A stretch of 64,000 bases of DNA from Companilactobacillus heilongjiangensis (GCF_000831645.3 NZ_CP012559.1:2418001-2482000), one strand, 5' to 3'. Positions 34,694-44,368 are shown, numbered from the stretch's first letter. Translations and numbers: made by a program. The notes: generated from the sequence alone by a model not told the origin.

Positions 34694-35257
34694 TTATCTC
34701 AAACCTAGGTATGGTTCGAAGCCAATTGTTTCAACATTTGAAGGTGTCTTGTTCAATTGAGCATCCTTGGCATTAACAAAAGTGCCCAAACCAACTTCAT
34801 AGAATGTATCCTTACCATTGTTAACAACATGGCTAACTCTCCAAGCACTGTTTGCGCCAAGTGTTTGATAGTGAGCTGGGTCACCCTTTGTAGCTGAGAA
34901 GTACAATGGAGCTCCGTTGTTACCCAATGTAGCAACTAGACTTGATGAAGGTGCTTGTTGTGGTTGACCTGAAAGTACTGAATCTGAAGCTCTCAAATAT
35001 TCGTTCGTAGCAACTTGATACATTGTGACACCGGCAATTTTACTGATAGTACCAACACGCCATTTTGTGTTTTGTGCTAAAGCACGGTCAGTAACCCAGG
35101 CACCATTTGAATTATAAAGTTGAGCTGTAACGCCTGATTTAACTGTTGCGACTGTAGCTGCATCTGCTTCTGTAGTATTGCTTGATAAACTTGTTACTGC
35201 TCCTGTTGCTGCCATTAATAATGCAGCTGCTAGTACTGCTGATTTTGTAAATTTCAT
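34694..35257 (-). CDS. Secreted protein with two SLAP modules
   Basis: A 187-residue secreted protein: signal peptide (KSAVLAAALLMAATGAVTSL, cleavage near TEADA), a SLAP module (about residues 36-98, with VTDRALAQNTKWRVGTIS) and a second diverged module (about 105-170). It has no enzymatic domain. It is the counterpart of the 6492 gene and precedes a SLAP-CAP gene. The protein probably sits in the cell wall or S-layer. Confidence 0.8.
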   Translation of the reverse strand: MKFTKSAVLAAALLMAATGAVTSLSSNTTEADAATVATVKSGVTAQLYNSNGAWVTDRALAQNTKWRVGTISKIAGVTMYQVATNEYLRASDSVLSGQPQQAPSSSLVATLGNNGAPLYFSATKGDPAHYQTLGANSAWRVSHVVNNGKDTFYEVGLGTFVNAKDAQLNKTPSNVETIGFEPYLGLR

Positions 35258-35298
35258 GATAAATAATCCCCTTAATATTGTATTTTTATTCTATGAAT

Positions 35299-36285
35299 CT
35301 AATCTGCTTGTTCCTGAATTGCGGGCATTTTATTAGCCACATATTGAACTGTTTGTTTCTGAGCATCAGTTGAATAATAGTTATTTTCAAGATCCCTTAG
35401 ACTAATATCGTGCTTAATATATGACACTTCGGCGGATGACTCTTTTTCATCGTAATGTCTCGTATAATAGCTGACGGTATTACCATTAATCTCATAACCA
35501 ATGGTAGAAACTCCACTTCCAATACCGATCCAATATTTTCCCTTATAAGTGTAGATACTCAACATATCTTCCTTTGTAACATCATCACCTGGCATTGCTA
35601 ATTGATGAACCATGACTCCAATTAGTTTTGGATCAGTAGTTAGCTGAGCTGGCTTATTACTGGAAGATTCTGTATCAGAAGATACTGTTACCTTTTTGCC
35701 AGACACAATATCCGCAAAACTCGATTTAACCTTGGTATTCTCCGTTTCTGTCAAATTAGGTGTTCCGTCACGACTTTGATCAACTAAGACAATTGGTTCT
35801 CCATTTTGAAAAGCAAAGAAATACGTAATATGGTTTGGCAATGGTGGTACTACCCCGTCGTAGTTATAAATTGCTACAACGTTATAAGTGTATTTGTTAC
35901 TACCATCTTTGCTCCACCCAATTGATGCGTTAGTACCCTGAACTGTGACCTTAGATAAATCATCGGGATACACAGTTCCGGTTGATGTCTTTAAAGAATT
36001 GGTTCCATCATACTTAACATACGATTGCTTCATAGTTGGTGCCCATTGATCAATGAAACTTTCTAGCTGATTATCTTTAGCAGTATCCCAAAATACAATC
36101 GATTTTTTAGTATTCGCTGTATTCGCTTGAGATTTATGCTTCTTCTTGATACCTGTTGTCGTTTTAATCTTCGGTGAATCAGTATCCTTTTTACTCTGAT
36201 TCTGACTACTGCAACCGGTCAAAATAAGTGTAACCACAGTTAATAATGCAGCCAATTTCCATTTCCTAATTCGAATAATCCTCAC
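35299..36285 (-). CDS. Lipoprotein, last gene of the zinc-ribbon/PrsW cluster
   Basis: A lipoprotein with basic residues (RIRKWK), hydrophobic stretch and lipobox LILTGCSS. The rest is soluble, with a Lys-rich linker and an extracellular domain containing SIVFWDTAKDNQLESFIDQW and a later KYWIGIGSGVSTIGYEINGN. I recall DUF4767-like lipoproteins, unsure. The start is uncertain: GTG 36285 overlaps AAAGGAGG, whereas ATT 36276 has ideal spacing and gives a clean signal peptide. The start region overlaps the end of the PrsW-like gene, so translation is coupled. Confidence 0.7.
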   Translation of the reverse strand: MRIIRIRKWKLAALLTVVTLILTGCSSQNQSKKDTDSPKIKTTTGIKKKHKSQANTANTKKSIVFWDTAKDNQLESFIDQWAPTMKQSYVKYDGTNSLKTSTGTVYPDDLSKVTVQGTNASIGWSKDGSNKYTYNVVAIYNYDGVVPPLPNHITYFFAFQNGEPIVLVDQSRDGTPNLTETENTKVKSSFADIVSGKKVTVSSDTESSSNKPAQLTTDPKLIGVMVHQLAMPGDDVTKEDMLSIYTYKGKYWIGIGSGVSTIGYEINGNTVSYYTRHYDEKESSAEVSYIKHDISLRDLENNYYSTDAQKQTVQYVANKMPAIQEQAD

Positions 36286-37426
36286 CTCCTTTATTTGATA
36301 TAGAGTCATTGTTAACTGCTGACTGTAATTCTTTAACTTCACGCAAGCCAGCATGAATTAATACAAGAATCGTTAACCAAGTTATCAAAACTAATGCTGG
36401 AATCACAATCTTCCTAAAGTTATAAAATAGATTCCAATCCCAGAACATATGGATAAGAATAACTAGAACAAAGAACCTTAAAAACTTTGCATTCATAAAA
36501 GTACCTGTCGATAAATTCTTAGAACCTTTCACAATAACTAAAGCGGCAGTAGCAATGGCACACCACTCTGTATGTGTAGCGATGGAGTAAAGTGTTCTGA
36601 TTAACGCATCACTCATTGAAGCTAATTGGTTACCCATAAACATATATTGAATATTCTCGAAGGCTGCAAAACCAGTTCCCACTGCAGCCCCAATTAGCAG
36701 TCCGTTAAAAATTCTTTTGATTTTCAATTTCTGAACAAAATAAGCAGCAATTAATAACTTAGATGATTCCTCAACTACTCCGGTCAATAATGAACCTGAG
36801 AAATTTAGCTCCCCGCTATCGCCAAGAAAAAGGTCCATCAAAAGCGTCAAAATAATGGCTAAAATACCACCAAGCAACATTATTTTTCCAACCTTGTAAA
36901 AACTAATATTTTTATAAACATTAGTTTCAAAAAATAATACTAGCGCTGCCATTGGAACGGCAATACATGTCATTACATCAACGGCAACACGATCACCAAT
37001 TGCATTCGGATTCAAATTGGCAAGCACTGAAAGCAAAACTCCAGCCGCTATCATAAATATTAAAATTCTTGAAAATAACCAAGGCTGAACTTTCTCATTC
37101 GATATTTCAGATAACGACGGTGTGGTCTTATTAGTACCCGCAATAAAAATATCCTCTGCCTCATCTTCGGTATGTGATTTAAAAACTTCACTAAAAAATT
37201 CTTTCCAACTGACTTTGACAGCTCCTTCTCCACCAGTCCAACTGTTCAAATGGGACGTTGCAGAATCAAGAATCGAACCTTTTTGTTCGGGCTGTTCCGC
37301 TTTTTCTTCAATACCATCATTGCTTATTGTTTCGAGTGGTTTCCCACATTTAATACAAAACTTTGACTTGGCAATATTCTCAGTACCACAATTAGTACAA
37401 AATACTGTCTCCTTTTCATCGGCCAA
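36266..37426 (-). CDS. Zinc-ribbon PrsW-family intramembrane protease
   Basis: A 386-residue membrane protein. An N-terminal zinc ribbon (CTNCG at 10-14, CIKCG at 24-28) is followed by a soluble linker and about eight TM helices carrying PrsW motifs: GVVEESSK (Glu219-Glu220), FAAFENIQ (about 253), THTEW (His285) and HMFWDW (His326). PrsW proteins are metalloprotease-like and cleave membrane proteins such as anti-sigma factors. The start is TTG 37426, after AGGGGGA. Neighbours with matching zinc ribbons and lipoproteins are likely partners or substrates (inference). Confidence 0.8.
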   Translation of the reverse strand: MADEKETVFCTNCGTENIAKSKFCIKCGKPLETISNDGIEEKAEQPEQKGSILDSATSHLNSWTGGEGAVKVSWKEFFSEVFKSHTEDEAEDIFIAGTNKTTPSLSEISNEKVQPWLFSRILIFMIAAGVLLSVLANLNPNAIGDRVAVDVMTCIAVPMAALVLFFETNVYKNISFYKVGKIMLLGGILAIILTLLMDLFLGDSGELNFSGSLLTGVVEESSKLLIAAYFVQKLKIKRIFNGLLIGAAVGTGFAAFENIQYMFMGNQLASMSDALIRTLYSIATHTEWCAIATAALVIVKGSKNLSTGTFMNAKFLRFFVLVILIHMFWDWNLFYNFRKIVIPALVLITWLTILVLIHAGLREVKELQSAVNNDSISNKGGEDYSN

Positions 37427-37448
37427 AATAAAATCCCCCTAATATTTA

Positions 37449-38129
37449 CTAGAACATATAACCTAATGCCCCACCGAGTAGTCCACCGGCAATTCCTGCT
37501 GCATCACTATTTTTTTCATCCTGCTCCGCACTATCGGCTTCGGCCTGTAGATAATCTTGATGATTCTTACGACAAGCGGCTGTATTTTGGTAACGATGCG
37601 TTTCATTATTACCTGTGAATTGCCACATTAAAGTATCAGTATCTTTATATCTCGTCTGTGTTAAATTAATTTTCCAAGAACCAATCGTCTTTTTTGAAAT
37701 TGATTTAGCAGCACTGGCCATATGATATTCAAGTGCTATTGCACTCGTATCAAAATGGGTACTATTTAGACCCCTTTCGATATTGTTCATACCAGCCTCC
37801 CCGACATTAATTCGAATCGTCCTAGTTAATGGGTTGACCGAAACTTCATAACCATTTTTTGTGGTGAATTCCTCTCTTTGAAGAACCGACTTAATTGTCA
37901 TTGGAGCATAAATTGCCATGTAACCGAAAAGAACAACGACAATAGCTACCAAAGTAGCAATCACCTTTTTATTGTGACGATACTTTTTAATCAATGAAGT
38001 ATTTTCAGTAGCTTTACTTTCTGTTGATTTACTTTCACTACTTGATTTTTTAACCATCAAATTTTGACCACACTTCGGACAAAACTTCACACCTTTTTCG
38101 ACTTTATAACCGCACTTTGGACAAAACAT
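37449..38129 (-). CDS. Zinc-ribbon single-pass membrane protein
   Basis: A 226-residue protein: N-terminal zinc ribbon (CPKCG...CPKCG), Ser/Thr/Lys linker, a TM helix (about residues 56-75: VIATLVAIVVVLFGYMAIYA), an extracytoplasmic domain and a C-terminal glycine-zipper-like end (GIAGGLLGGALGY). It is a clear paralogue of the next gene upstream (38151). Domains of this kind resemble TcaA/YvbJ-type proteins. The start ATG 38129 is better spaced from GGGGGA than the TTG at 38135. Confidence 0.75.
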   Translation of the reverse strand: MFCPKCGYKVEKGVKFCPKCGQNLMVKKSSSESKSTESKATENTSLIKKYRHNKKVIATLVAIVVVLFGYMAIYAPMTIKSVLQREEFTTKNGYEVSVNPLTRTIRINVGEAGMNNIERGLNSTHFDTSAIALEYHMASAAKSISKKTIGSWKINLTQTRYKDTDTLMWQFTGNNETHRYQNTAACRKNHQDYLQAEADSAEQDEKNSDAAGIAGGLLGGALGYMF

Positions 38130-38150
38130 TTTCAAAAAATCCCCCTATCT

Positions 38151-38825
38151 CTATCTACCTAACGCGGCACCAATCAACCCGCCAACTACTGCGCCAGATA
38201 CCGCCGAATCGATTTCACTATTTGTTGCATCTTTTCTTTCAGAGACTTCTACATATGCTTGTTTGGCGCGCCGATACTCATTTGAATTTTGATAGCGAAT
38301 GCTCTCGTGTCCGTCTGAATACTGCCACATAATCCTTGGGGCATCCGAACGAGTTGTCTGAATAATTTGAATCGTCCAATTGCCGGGCAAATCCTTACCC
38401 ATCTTCATCATCTGTTCTTCGGCACCAATCGGATTAGTTAGAAATCCATTCCCAGTTGAAGCTGCCACTAAATTATAAATTTCGCCATTTTCAGTTGTTA
38501 TCATGATTTTTTTAGTTAAAACATTAGCCTTAACTGAATAATTAGCAGTTCTAAATTCTGTTTTTGCCACTTCGCTTTTAACAACGCCAGGTAAATATAG
38601 TAATCTGTATCCTACAAATCCTACGATTAACACTGCTAATACAAGAATTAGTCGAAAAATATTCTTTTTATTAACATGCGACTTGATTGACTCTTTCATT
38701 TCTGGAGTTAAATTTATTTCTGGCTTTGATTTCTCATGCTCAACAGTTTCTCCAACTTTGTGACCACACTCTGGGCAAAATTCCGCACCTTCTGGTATCT
38801 CAGCTCCACAATTACTACAATGCAT
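38151..38825 (-). CDS. Zinc-ribbon single-pass membrane protein (paralogue)
   Basis: A 224-residue protein with an N-terminal zinc ribbon (CSNCG...CPECG), a TM helix (about residues 56-74: IFRLILVLAVLIVGFVGYRL), an extracytoplasmic domain with TIQIIQTTRSDAPRIMWQYS and a glycine-zipper-like C-terminus (GAVVGGLIGAALGR). The domain aligns with the neighbour at 37449 (MWQFTGNNETHRYQN against MWQYSDGHESIRYQN), so the pair arose by tandem duplication. Confidence 0.75.
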   Translation of the reverse strand: MHCSNCGAEIPEGAEFCPECGHKVGETVEHEKSKPEINLTPEMKESIKSHVNKKNIFRLILVLAVLIVGFVGYRLLYLPGVVKSEVAKTEFRTANYSVKANVLTKKIMITTENGEIYNLVAASTGNGFLTNPIGAEEQMMKMGKDLPGNWTIQIIQTTRSDAPRIMWQYSDGHESIRYQNSNEYRRAKQAYVEVSERKDATNSEIDSAVSGAVVGGLIGAALGR

Positions 38826-38837
38826 CTTATTTACCCC

Positions 38838-39869
38838 CTAATTCTTTTGCACAATCCAGTTAGATTTTGAAGTATCCATGGAATATGGTGATTCACCCTC
38901 ACCAACAACTGAAACTAATTGCCATTTATTATCGTCGGTTAGTTGATAAGCCATTTGATATTCTTCCATCTGTGTACTTGAACTACCATAATCCGCATCA
39001 TCGTCTGTTCTAAAAGCATGTTGATCAGTATCTGTTTTTTTGACTTTGGCATATGTTTGCACAAACAATAGTGTGGCATTCTTTAATTCCATAGTAGGTC
39101 GACTACCAATCTGGACATAAGTGGCATGGTCGCCATCAAAGAACCCGCCACTTGAGTGTTTTGATGATTTTTTATCATAGTATTGATTCATTACTTGAAA
39201 ACTAGCTGCTGAATCGCCACGATAATTTGTTCCATCCAATGAACTAATTAACAATTTCGATTGATTAGGCAATTTGGAGGAATCATTAGTACTTGCTGCA
39301 TCCAAATATTTTGGCAAATCATTGAATGCCATTTGGCTAATTTCTTTATCGTCAGCATTCTTCAAGTTGTAGAACGACATATTCATTTCATTCTTAGTAT
39401 TAGTTTTCCTGAAGCCCAGCTTTTTATCGTAACTTTCAGATTCATCCATAGTAGATTGGCCTGAAGATGTTCCGACTGAGTATTCTTCAGTCATCAGTTC
39501 ACCAACTACTGGCAATGAGCCACCAAACTTAACCTTGTCAAATTCATGCAACTTAGCTATATGAATTTCATTTGGATCGATGTTGACAGAAGTTTTTTTA
39601 CCATTATCGTAGATGTACATCCATGAGGGACCTTTTGGTAATGCATATTTGTACTCTTTACCACGTGCCCTTTGCTTCTGCTTTGCTTTTTCAACCTTTT
39701 GCTTTGCTGCTCTTTTCTTTGCTCGTGTCTTATCAGCTTTATTTTCCTTAGGCGTTTCAGCTTTACGTGAATTGTCACTAACTGTGACATTACCAACTGA
39801 ACATCCCGTCATGAAAACTCCACCACTAATTAATAAGACTGCCAGTGCAGTAATACTCTTTTTATTCAT
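38838..39869 (-). CDS. Lipoprotein, first gene of the zinc-ribbon/PrsW cluster
   Basis: A 343-residue lipoprotein: signal peptide with lipobox GVFMTGCSV, a long Lys/Arg/Ala-rich segment (about residues 37-70), then a soluble extracellular domain with VGELMTEEYSVGTSSGQSTM and YQMAYQLTDDNKWQLVSVVG. Function unknown. The next gene follows 12 nt downstream. The gene has AGGGGA before the ATG. It faces a divergent XRE regulator gene across a 244-nt intergenic region. Confidence 0.7.
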   Translation of the reverse strand: MNKKSITALAVLLISGGVFMTGCSVGNVTVSDNSRKAETPKENKADKTRAKKRAAKQKVEKAKQKQRARGKEYKYALPKGPSWMYIYDNGKKTSVNIDPNEIHIAKLHEFDKVKFGGSLPVVGELMTEEYSVGTSSGQSTMDESESYDKKLGFRKTNTKNEMNMSFYNLKNADDKEISQMAFNDLPKYLDAASTNDSSKLPNQSKLLISSLDGTNYRGDSAASFQVMNQYYDKKSSKHSSGGFFDGDHATYVQIGSRPTMELKNATLLFVQTYAKVKKTDTDQHAFRTDDDADYGSSSTQMEEYQMAYQLTDDNKWQLVSVVGEGESPYSMDTSKSNWIVQKN

Positions 39870-40113
39870 AAAGTTCCCCTATATTTATTGAATTATCGTC
39901 ATTCATTTAATCCTTTAAGCAATAATTTTTCCGCCAATTTTTGAAGTCATTTTGATTATACAACTTTTTATAATCCTTTAGAACCACAATAATATATATA
40001 CTAATGAACTATAGTCTTACAGTATCTGCTAATGCAATTCCTCATGGGAACTTATAACGTTATCTTTTCTTCATTACTCTTTAAACTAAGACTAAAAGTA
40101 AAGAGGTCACAAT

Positions 40114-40458
40114 ATGAAGAATAATGTGGGTGGCAACATCGCCAGAGAACGTCATAATCAAAATATGACGCAAGAGCAACTTGCAGAACTTAGTGATCTG
40201 ACCATCAATTATTTATCTAAAATTGAACGTAGCTTCACTAAAAAAATAAGCGCTAATACACTCAGTAAGATTTCCAAAGCACTAGGTGTCACCATGGATT
40301 CATTAATGGACGGCGACGATATCAAATCTACGGAAAAATTTGGTCCCAACCTTAGACAACTAACTAAGTTTCTGAACGATTTAGAGCCTGAACAAGGAGA
40401 ACAACTTAGCAAACGATTATTGGAAGTTATTAAATTGAGTCAAAAGACTAATAAATAA
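40114..40458 (+). CDS. XRE-family transcriptional regulator
   Basis: A 114-residue protein with an N-terminal Cro/CI-type helix-turn-helix (IARERHNQNMTQEQLAELSD, then INYLSKIERS and ANTLSKISKALGVTMDSLM) and a short helical C-terminal tail of about 45 residues. It is divergent from the zinc-ribbon/PrsW envelope cluster and may regulate it (inference). AAAGAGG precedes the ATG. It ends at an intrinsic terminator. Confidence 0.85.
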   Translation: MKNNVGGNIARERHNQNMTQEQLAELSDLTINYLSKIERSFTKKISANTLSKISKALGVTMDSLMDGDDIKSTEKFGPNLRQLTKFLNDLEPEQGEQLSKRLLEVIKLSQKTNK

Positions 40459-40474
40459 AAATTCATTGCACACA

Positions 40475-40513
40475 AAAAGCCCTGACCTCACATCGGTCAG
40501 AGCTTTATTTTTT
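40475..40513 (+). terminator. Terminator of the XRE regulator gene
   Basis: Stem AAAGCCCTGACC / GGTCAGAGCTTT with a long T-run ending at 40513. Confidence 0.8.
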
Positions 40514-40563
40514 CTGCTATTCGACAGTAATCTTGAAAGATTACACACTTCAAGTTTTCACTA

Positions 40564-41637
40564 TTAAAACTTTATTTCGTATTCAAAAGCCATCTTTTTA
40601 TAGTAGTCCAATTCAATGAAATCAGTTGGTCTAACTTCACCAGCATCTTTTTCAAAAAATTCTAAGCCCGCCAGCTTCAACATTTTATAAACGAACTGGG
40701 AGCAGAACATAATATTAGGCCTAAATGAATGCTTGGCAACCAATCCTACTAGATTATAAGCACTGCCCTCTTCATTAATTTCGGCGACTTTTTCAATCAA
40801 AAGTTCCTTCTGCCTACGAGTGACTGGCAAACTATATATCAAAACTGACGCATCATCCTTTTGATGAAAATATTGCACTGCTTCAGCGTTCATCCCCGGA
40901 GGATAGACATTATTTCCACCGTTGTAACTAATAATCGTATTAAGATCTCTATCAAAAGATAGTGACACGTGATTATACTGTTTCTGCGTAAATTGCGAAA
41001 TTATTTCACTGGCCGGACTTCCGGTATTAGAAACCACCAAATAAATATGTCCATCATCCAAACTAGCTTTAGCAGAATCAAAATAGTAATCTGTCAGACT
41101 GCCATGGTTGATATAACGTGTTGAACTGTGTCGGGGAATGTCTTCCAGAACTGTTTTCATATGATTCATCGAAACACTTTTCTTCATATTAGACATGCTC
41201 TGCATCATCGACTTAATCCGCTGCGAATTATCACGTAATTCCTCAAAACTGATGGCAGTGACATCTTCAATCGTAGGCATGTAAAATTCGGTTCCATTCT
41301 TAGTTGTCGTAAAACGTTCGATAAAAAATGGAATTCCTAACAGAACTAATGCAAAAATTTTAGCGGGAAAGTACATAAAAGTGACACCGTGCATTGGAAA
41401 GACAACCAAGGATGCAAAAACTATTTGTGTCGCTAAAATAACGCCATAAATTACCGTTAAACTTACTTTTACCCGTCTTTTGAATCCGACTTTCATCCAT
41501 GTTCGAATAATGAAAATCAATGCCAAATAGCAATAGGCAATAATCATGATTGGCAATGTACCCAACATAAATAATCCAATCAACAAAACTATACTCATCG
41601 TTCTGGATATTCTGTACTGGTGTAATAGATCGTTCAT
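40564..41637 (-). CDS. Membrane protein with YiiX-like (permuted NlpC/P60) domain
   Basis: A 357-residue protein. Three hydrophobic segments (about residues 14-105) precede a cytoplasmic linker and a C-terminal domain. In that domain QYNHVSLSFD (His) and IMFCSQFVYKML (Cys) are the catalytic-type residues of the YiiX/YebB permuted papain-fold family; HIYLVVSNTGSPASEIIS fits its first strand. Likely a membrane-associated cysteine hydrolase acting on lipid or peptide bonds; substrate unknown. It is convergent with the XRE gene. Confidence 0.7.
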   Translation of the reverse strand: MNDLLHQYRISRTMSIVLLIGLFMLGTLPIMIIAYCYLALIFIIRTWMKVGFKRRVKVSLTVIYGVILATQIVFASLVVFPMHGVTFMYFPAKIFALVLLGIPFFIERFTTTKNGTEFYMPTIEDVTAISFEELRDNSQRIKSMMQSMSNMKKSVSMNHMKTVLEDIPRHSSTRYINHGSLTDYYFDSAKASLDDGHIYLVVSNTGSPASEIISQFTQKQYNHVSLSFDRDLNTIISYNGGNNVYPPGMNAEAVQYFHQKDDASVLIYSLPVTRRQKELLIEKVAEINEEGSAYNLVGLVAKHSFRPNIMFCSQFVYKMLKLAGLEFFEKDAGEVRPTDFIELDYYKKMAFEYEIKF

Positions 41638-41782
41638 TCCTGAAAATCCCCTTTTGAAACAATATGGCTCTCATTATACTCAAAAACAATAACGTTTTAT
41701 AGGTTATTTGATAACGGCGTATTAGTGTACAATCAAATCATAACAAGCATCCACCAACACACTGTACAAGGAAAGGAATTTT

Positions 41783-42445
41783 ATGATGAATCTACGCGAT
41801 AAAAAGTTTGTCTTCTTCGATATGGACGGAATCCTAATCGACACTGAAGGTTTATATTACTCAGCTCGCAAAGAAATCCTAGAAAAGTACGGCTTCCCAT
41901 TCACAAAAGAAGATAACCAACACTACATTGCCAAAGGTTTTCCCGATACTAAACGTCGCCTACAAGAATTAGCAGGTGATCCAAAACTGGGCGCAAAAAT
42001 TTTTGATGAATCAATGGAACGCTACCATGACAAAGTTTTAGCCGGCGAAGTAACACTTAAATCCGGTACGATAGAATTGCTCACATATCTACAAGAACAC
42101 AACATTGCCCGCTACATCACATCATCTTCCACCAAAGAAATTCTGACGCTCAATGCCAAAAACACAGGTATAACAGACTATTTTACCGCCCTTATCAGTG
42201 GTGACGATGTAAAAAATAATAAGCCAGCCCCTGATATTTATTTACACGCGTTAGATGTAACTCACGCCAAACCAGAGGATGCGTTAATCTTCGAAGATTC
42301 CAACAGTGGCATCGAATCAGGATTAGCGGCTAAAATCGACGTAATAATTGTCCCTGACCTAGTTCAACCAAAGCCTAAATTGGCAAAACAGGCCGTGGCA
42401 GTTCTTCCTAATTTAAAAGAATCAATAAAATTATTTGAGGAATGA
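41783..42445 (+). CDS. HAD-superfamily phosphatase (beta-phosphoglucomutase-like)
   Basis: A 220-residue HAD hydrolase with a C1 cap. DxD motif in FFDMDGILIDTEGLYY, Thr/Ser motif II in ARYITSSSTKE, motif III Lys in DDVKNNKPAPDIYL and the acidic pair in ALIFEDSNSGIESG. Proteins of this group are sugar-phosphate phosphatases or phosphoglucomutases. It lies convergent with the glycogen operon, but a link is only suggestive. AAGGAAAGGA precedes an ATGATG double start. Confidence 0.85.
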   Translation: MMNLRDKKFVFFDMDGILIDTEGLYYSARKEILEKYGFPFTKEDNQHYIAKGFPDTKRRLQELAGDPKLGAKIFDESMERYHDKVLAGEVTLKSGTIELLTYLQEHNIARYITSSSTKEILTLNAKNTGITDYFTALISGDDVKNNKPAPDIYLHALDVTHAKPEDALIFEDSNSGIESGLAAKIDVIIVPDLVQPKPKLAKQAVAVLPNLKESIKLFEE

Positions 42446-42482
42446 TACCTAAAAACACTATATAAGTCTATTTCATTGGAAT

Positions 42483-42515
42483 AAAAAAAAGACTGAATAT
42501 CAGTCTTTTTTTTTA
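42483..42515. terminator. Bidirectional terminator
   Basis: Stem AAAAAAGACTGA / TCAGTCTTTTTT with a 4-nt loop, between the convergent HAD gene and the glycogen operon. Confidence 0.85.
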
Positions 42516-42550
42516 TATACATATATATATTGAATCAGTCCCGGAGACGC

Positions 42551-44368
42551 CTAAAAATCTTCAATAATCTTAAATTCACCATGTTCCAAACTCTTGTCAG
42601 TCAAACATTTCTTAATCTCAACTGCCAAATCGGAAGGCACCACGTCCAACATTAAATCATTGGAGTTTATCTGACGTTCATTAGATGAAGTGTTCAAAAC
42701 AACCAATAATTTCTTATCGCCTTGCCAGTAAACATATCCAATCCCATAATTGTCCAGATGAAATGGTGCAAATTCAGCATCATCAATCCAGCTATTACGT
42801 GAACGCCAATGATACAAATGTTCCACTGCCTGCTGTAAATTAGTATTGAGATCATCCCAAGGGAAGAAAGCTCGGTTCTCGGGGTCTTTCCCACCAGTCA
42901 AACCAGTTTCATCTCCATAATAAACACAAGGAACGCCGGGCAACGTGAACAGCAATCCAAACGCCTGCTCAAGCCAATCATGATTTCCATGCAAAGCAGT
43001 TAGAATCCGCCTCGTATCATGACTACCGATATTATTAAAATTATATTTGAAGACAGTCTGCGGATAATTCTCTTTCAACGTCATCAACTCTAACCACCAC
43101 TCAGATGGCTTCAAATCACCAGTCAACACTCGAATTATCAACTTACGCAACGGATAATTCATGACCGCCTGCAACATGCCGCCTTCCAAGTAATGACGTC
43201 GTTTGCCATAAGCCAATTTATGCGAGGCATCTTCCCAAACTTCACCGATTAAAACTTTGTCAGGGTACTTGTCCAACGCTTGTCGAATACCCAAGATAAA
43301 TTCATCAGGCAACTCATCAGCAACGTCTAAGCGCCAGCCATCAACACCACGACTAGTCCAGTAGTCAATTACTGAGTCATCGCCACCATAAATAAAATTC
43401 TGATAATCAACGTTTTCCTTATTAACCGTTGGCAAATCAGTGACACCCCACCAGCTATCATATTCTTGCGGATACTTCGTAAAAGTAAACCAAGGATAAT
43501 AGCGGCTGTCTTTCGACTGTGTAGCACCAAGTGTTTCATACGTTCCAGCTTGATTGAAGTAACGTGAATTAACTCCGACATGGTTAAAGACACCGTCCAA
43601 AATAACGTGCATCCCTGCTTCATGGATCTTCTTAACCAAGCGGTCAAAGTCAGTCAAAGTGCCCAACATCGGATCAATTTTGAAATAGTCACTCGTATCA
43701 TAACGGTGATTACTCATCGCCTCAAAGATTGGGCTCAAATAAATGATGGTCACGCCTAATTGCTTCAAATAAGGAATCTTCTTTTCAATTCCGAGTAAAT
43801 TACCGCCATAAAAGTCCCAACGAACAACTTCTTGCTTATTGTTACGGATATACATTGGCAAATCGCTCTTTTGACCATAAATAAAGCTATTCGGTTTCGG
43901 ATTATTAATGTGACCATCAGAATTACCATTGTTAAAACGGTCGACAAAGATGTGATAACCCAGACCATGCTTATACCAATCAGGAATCTTTTCAACATGA
44001 CTCATAACGGTTAACTGGTACATTTGGACGTCCGAGCGCTTCAAATAAATCACGCCTTCACCGCCAAAGCCGCCATCTAGACAGCCATAGAAACAGCTTT
44101 CCTGATTCGTAATAACTTCAAAATAGTAGAAAAACAAACCCGAAGATATCGGTGTAAATTCAGCCTGATAAGAATGTGGTCCCAAGTTCATCTGAAACTG
44201 ATGTTCCGTATCCCAGTGACCATCTTGTGCCACATGCAGAATAACTTGTTGAATATCATTGCTAGAATGAACTCTTATATTAAAATCAACTTCAGTTCCT
44301 TCGACCACCGCGCCGAATGGAGCTTTTTTTGACGTTTCAAATGAATTGTACTCAATCACAATACTCAT
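42551..44368 (-). CDS. GH13 alpha-glucan hydrolase (neopullulanase/maltogenic amylase-like)
   Basis: A 605-residue cytoplasmic GH13 enzyme. The N-terminal beta domain (about residues 1-115) resembles the CBM34-type module of neopullulanases. Catalytic residues are in DGWRLDVADELP (Asp nucleophile), VLIGEVWEDAS (Glu) and NNIGSHDTRRIL (Asp). It likely debranches or hydrolyses maltodextrins released from glycogen. Last gene of the glg operon. The start ATG 44368 is 8 nt after AAGGTGG; the GTG at 44380 overlaps that site. Confidence 0.85.
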   Translation of the reverse strand: MSIVIEYNSFETSKKAPFGAVVEGTEVDFNIRVHSSNDIQQVILHVAQDGHWDTEHQFQMNLGPHSYQAEFTPISSGLFFYYFEVITNQESCFYGCLDGGFGGEGVIYLKRSDVQMYQLTVMSHVEKIPDWYKHGLGYHIFVDRFNNGNSDGHINNPKPNSFIYGQKSDLPMYIRNNKQEVVRWDFYGGNLLGIEKKIPYLKQLGVTIIYLSPIFEAMSNHRYDTSDYFKIDPMLGTLTDFDRLVKKIHEAGMHVILDGVFNHVGVNSRYFNQAGTYETLGATQSKDSRYYPWFTFTKYPQEYDSWWGVTDLPTVNKENVDYQNFIYGGDDSVIDYWTSRGVDGWRLDVADELPDEFILGIRQALDKYPDKVLIGEVWEDASHKLAYGKRRHYLEGGMLQAVMNYPLRKLIIRVLTGDLKPSEWWLELMTLKENYPQTVFKYNFNNIGSHDTRRILTALHGNHDWLEQAFGLLFTLPGVPCVYYGDETGLTGGKDPENRAFFPWDDLNTNLQQAVEHLYHWRSRNSWIDDAEFAPFHLDNYGIGYVYWQGDKKLLVVLNTSSNERQINSNDLMLDVVPSDLAVEIKKCLTDKSLEHGEFKIIEDF

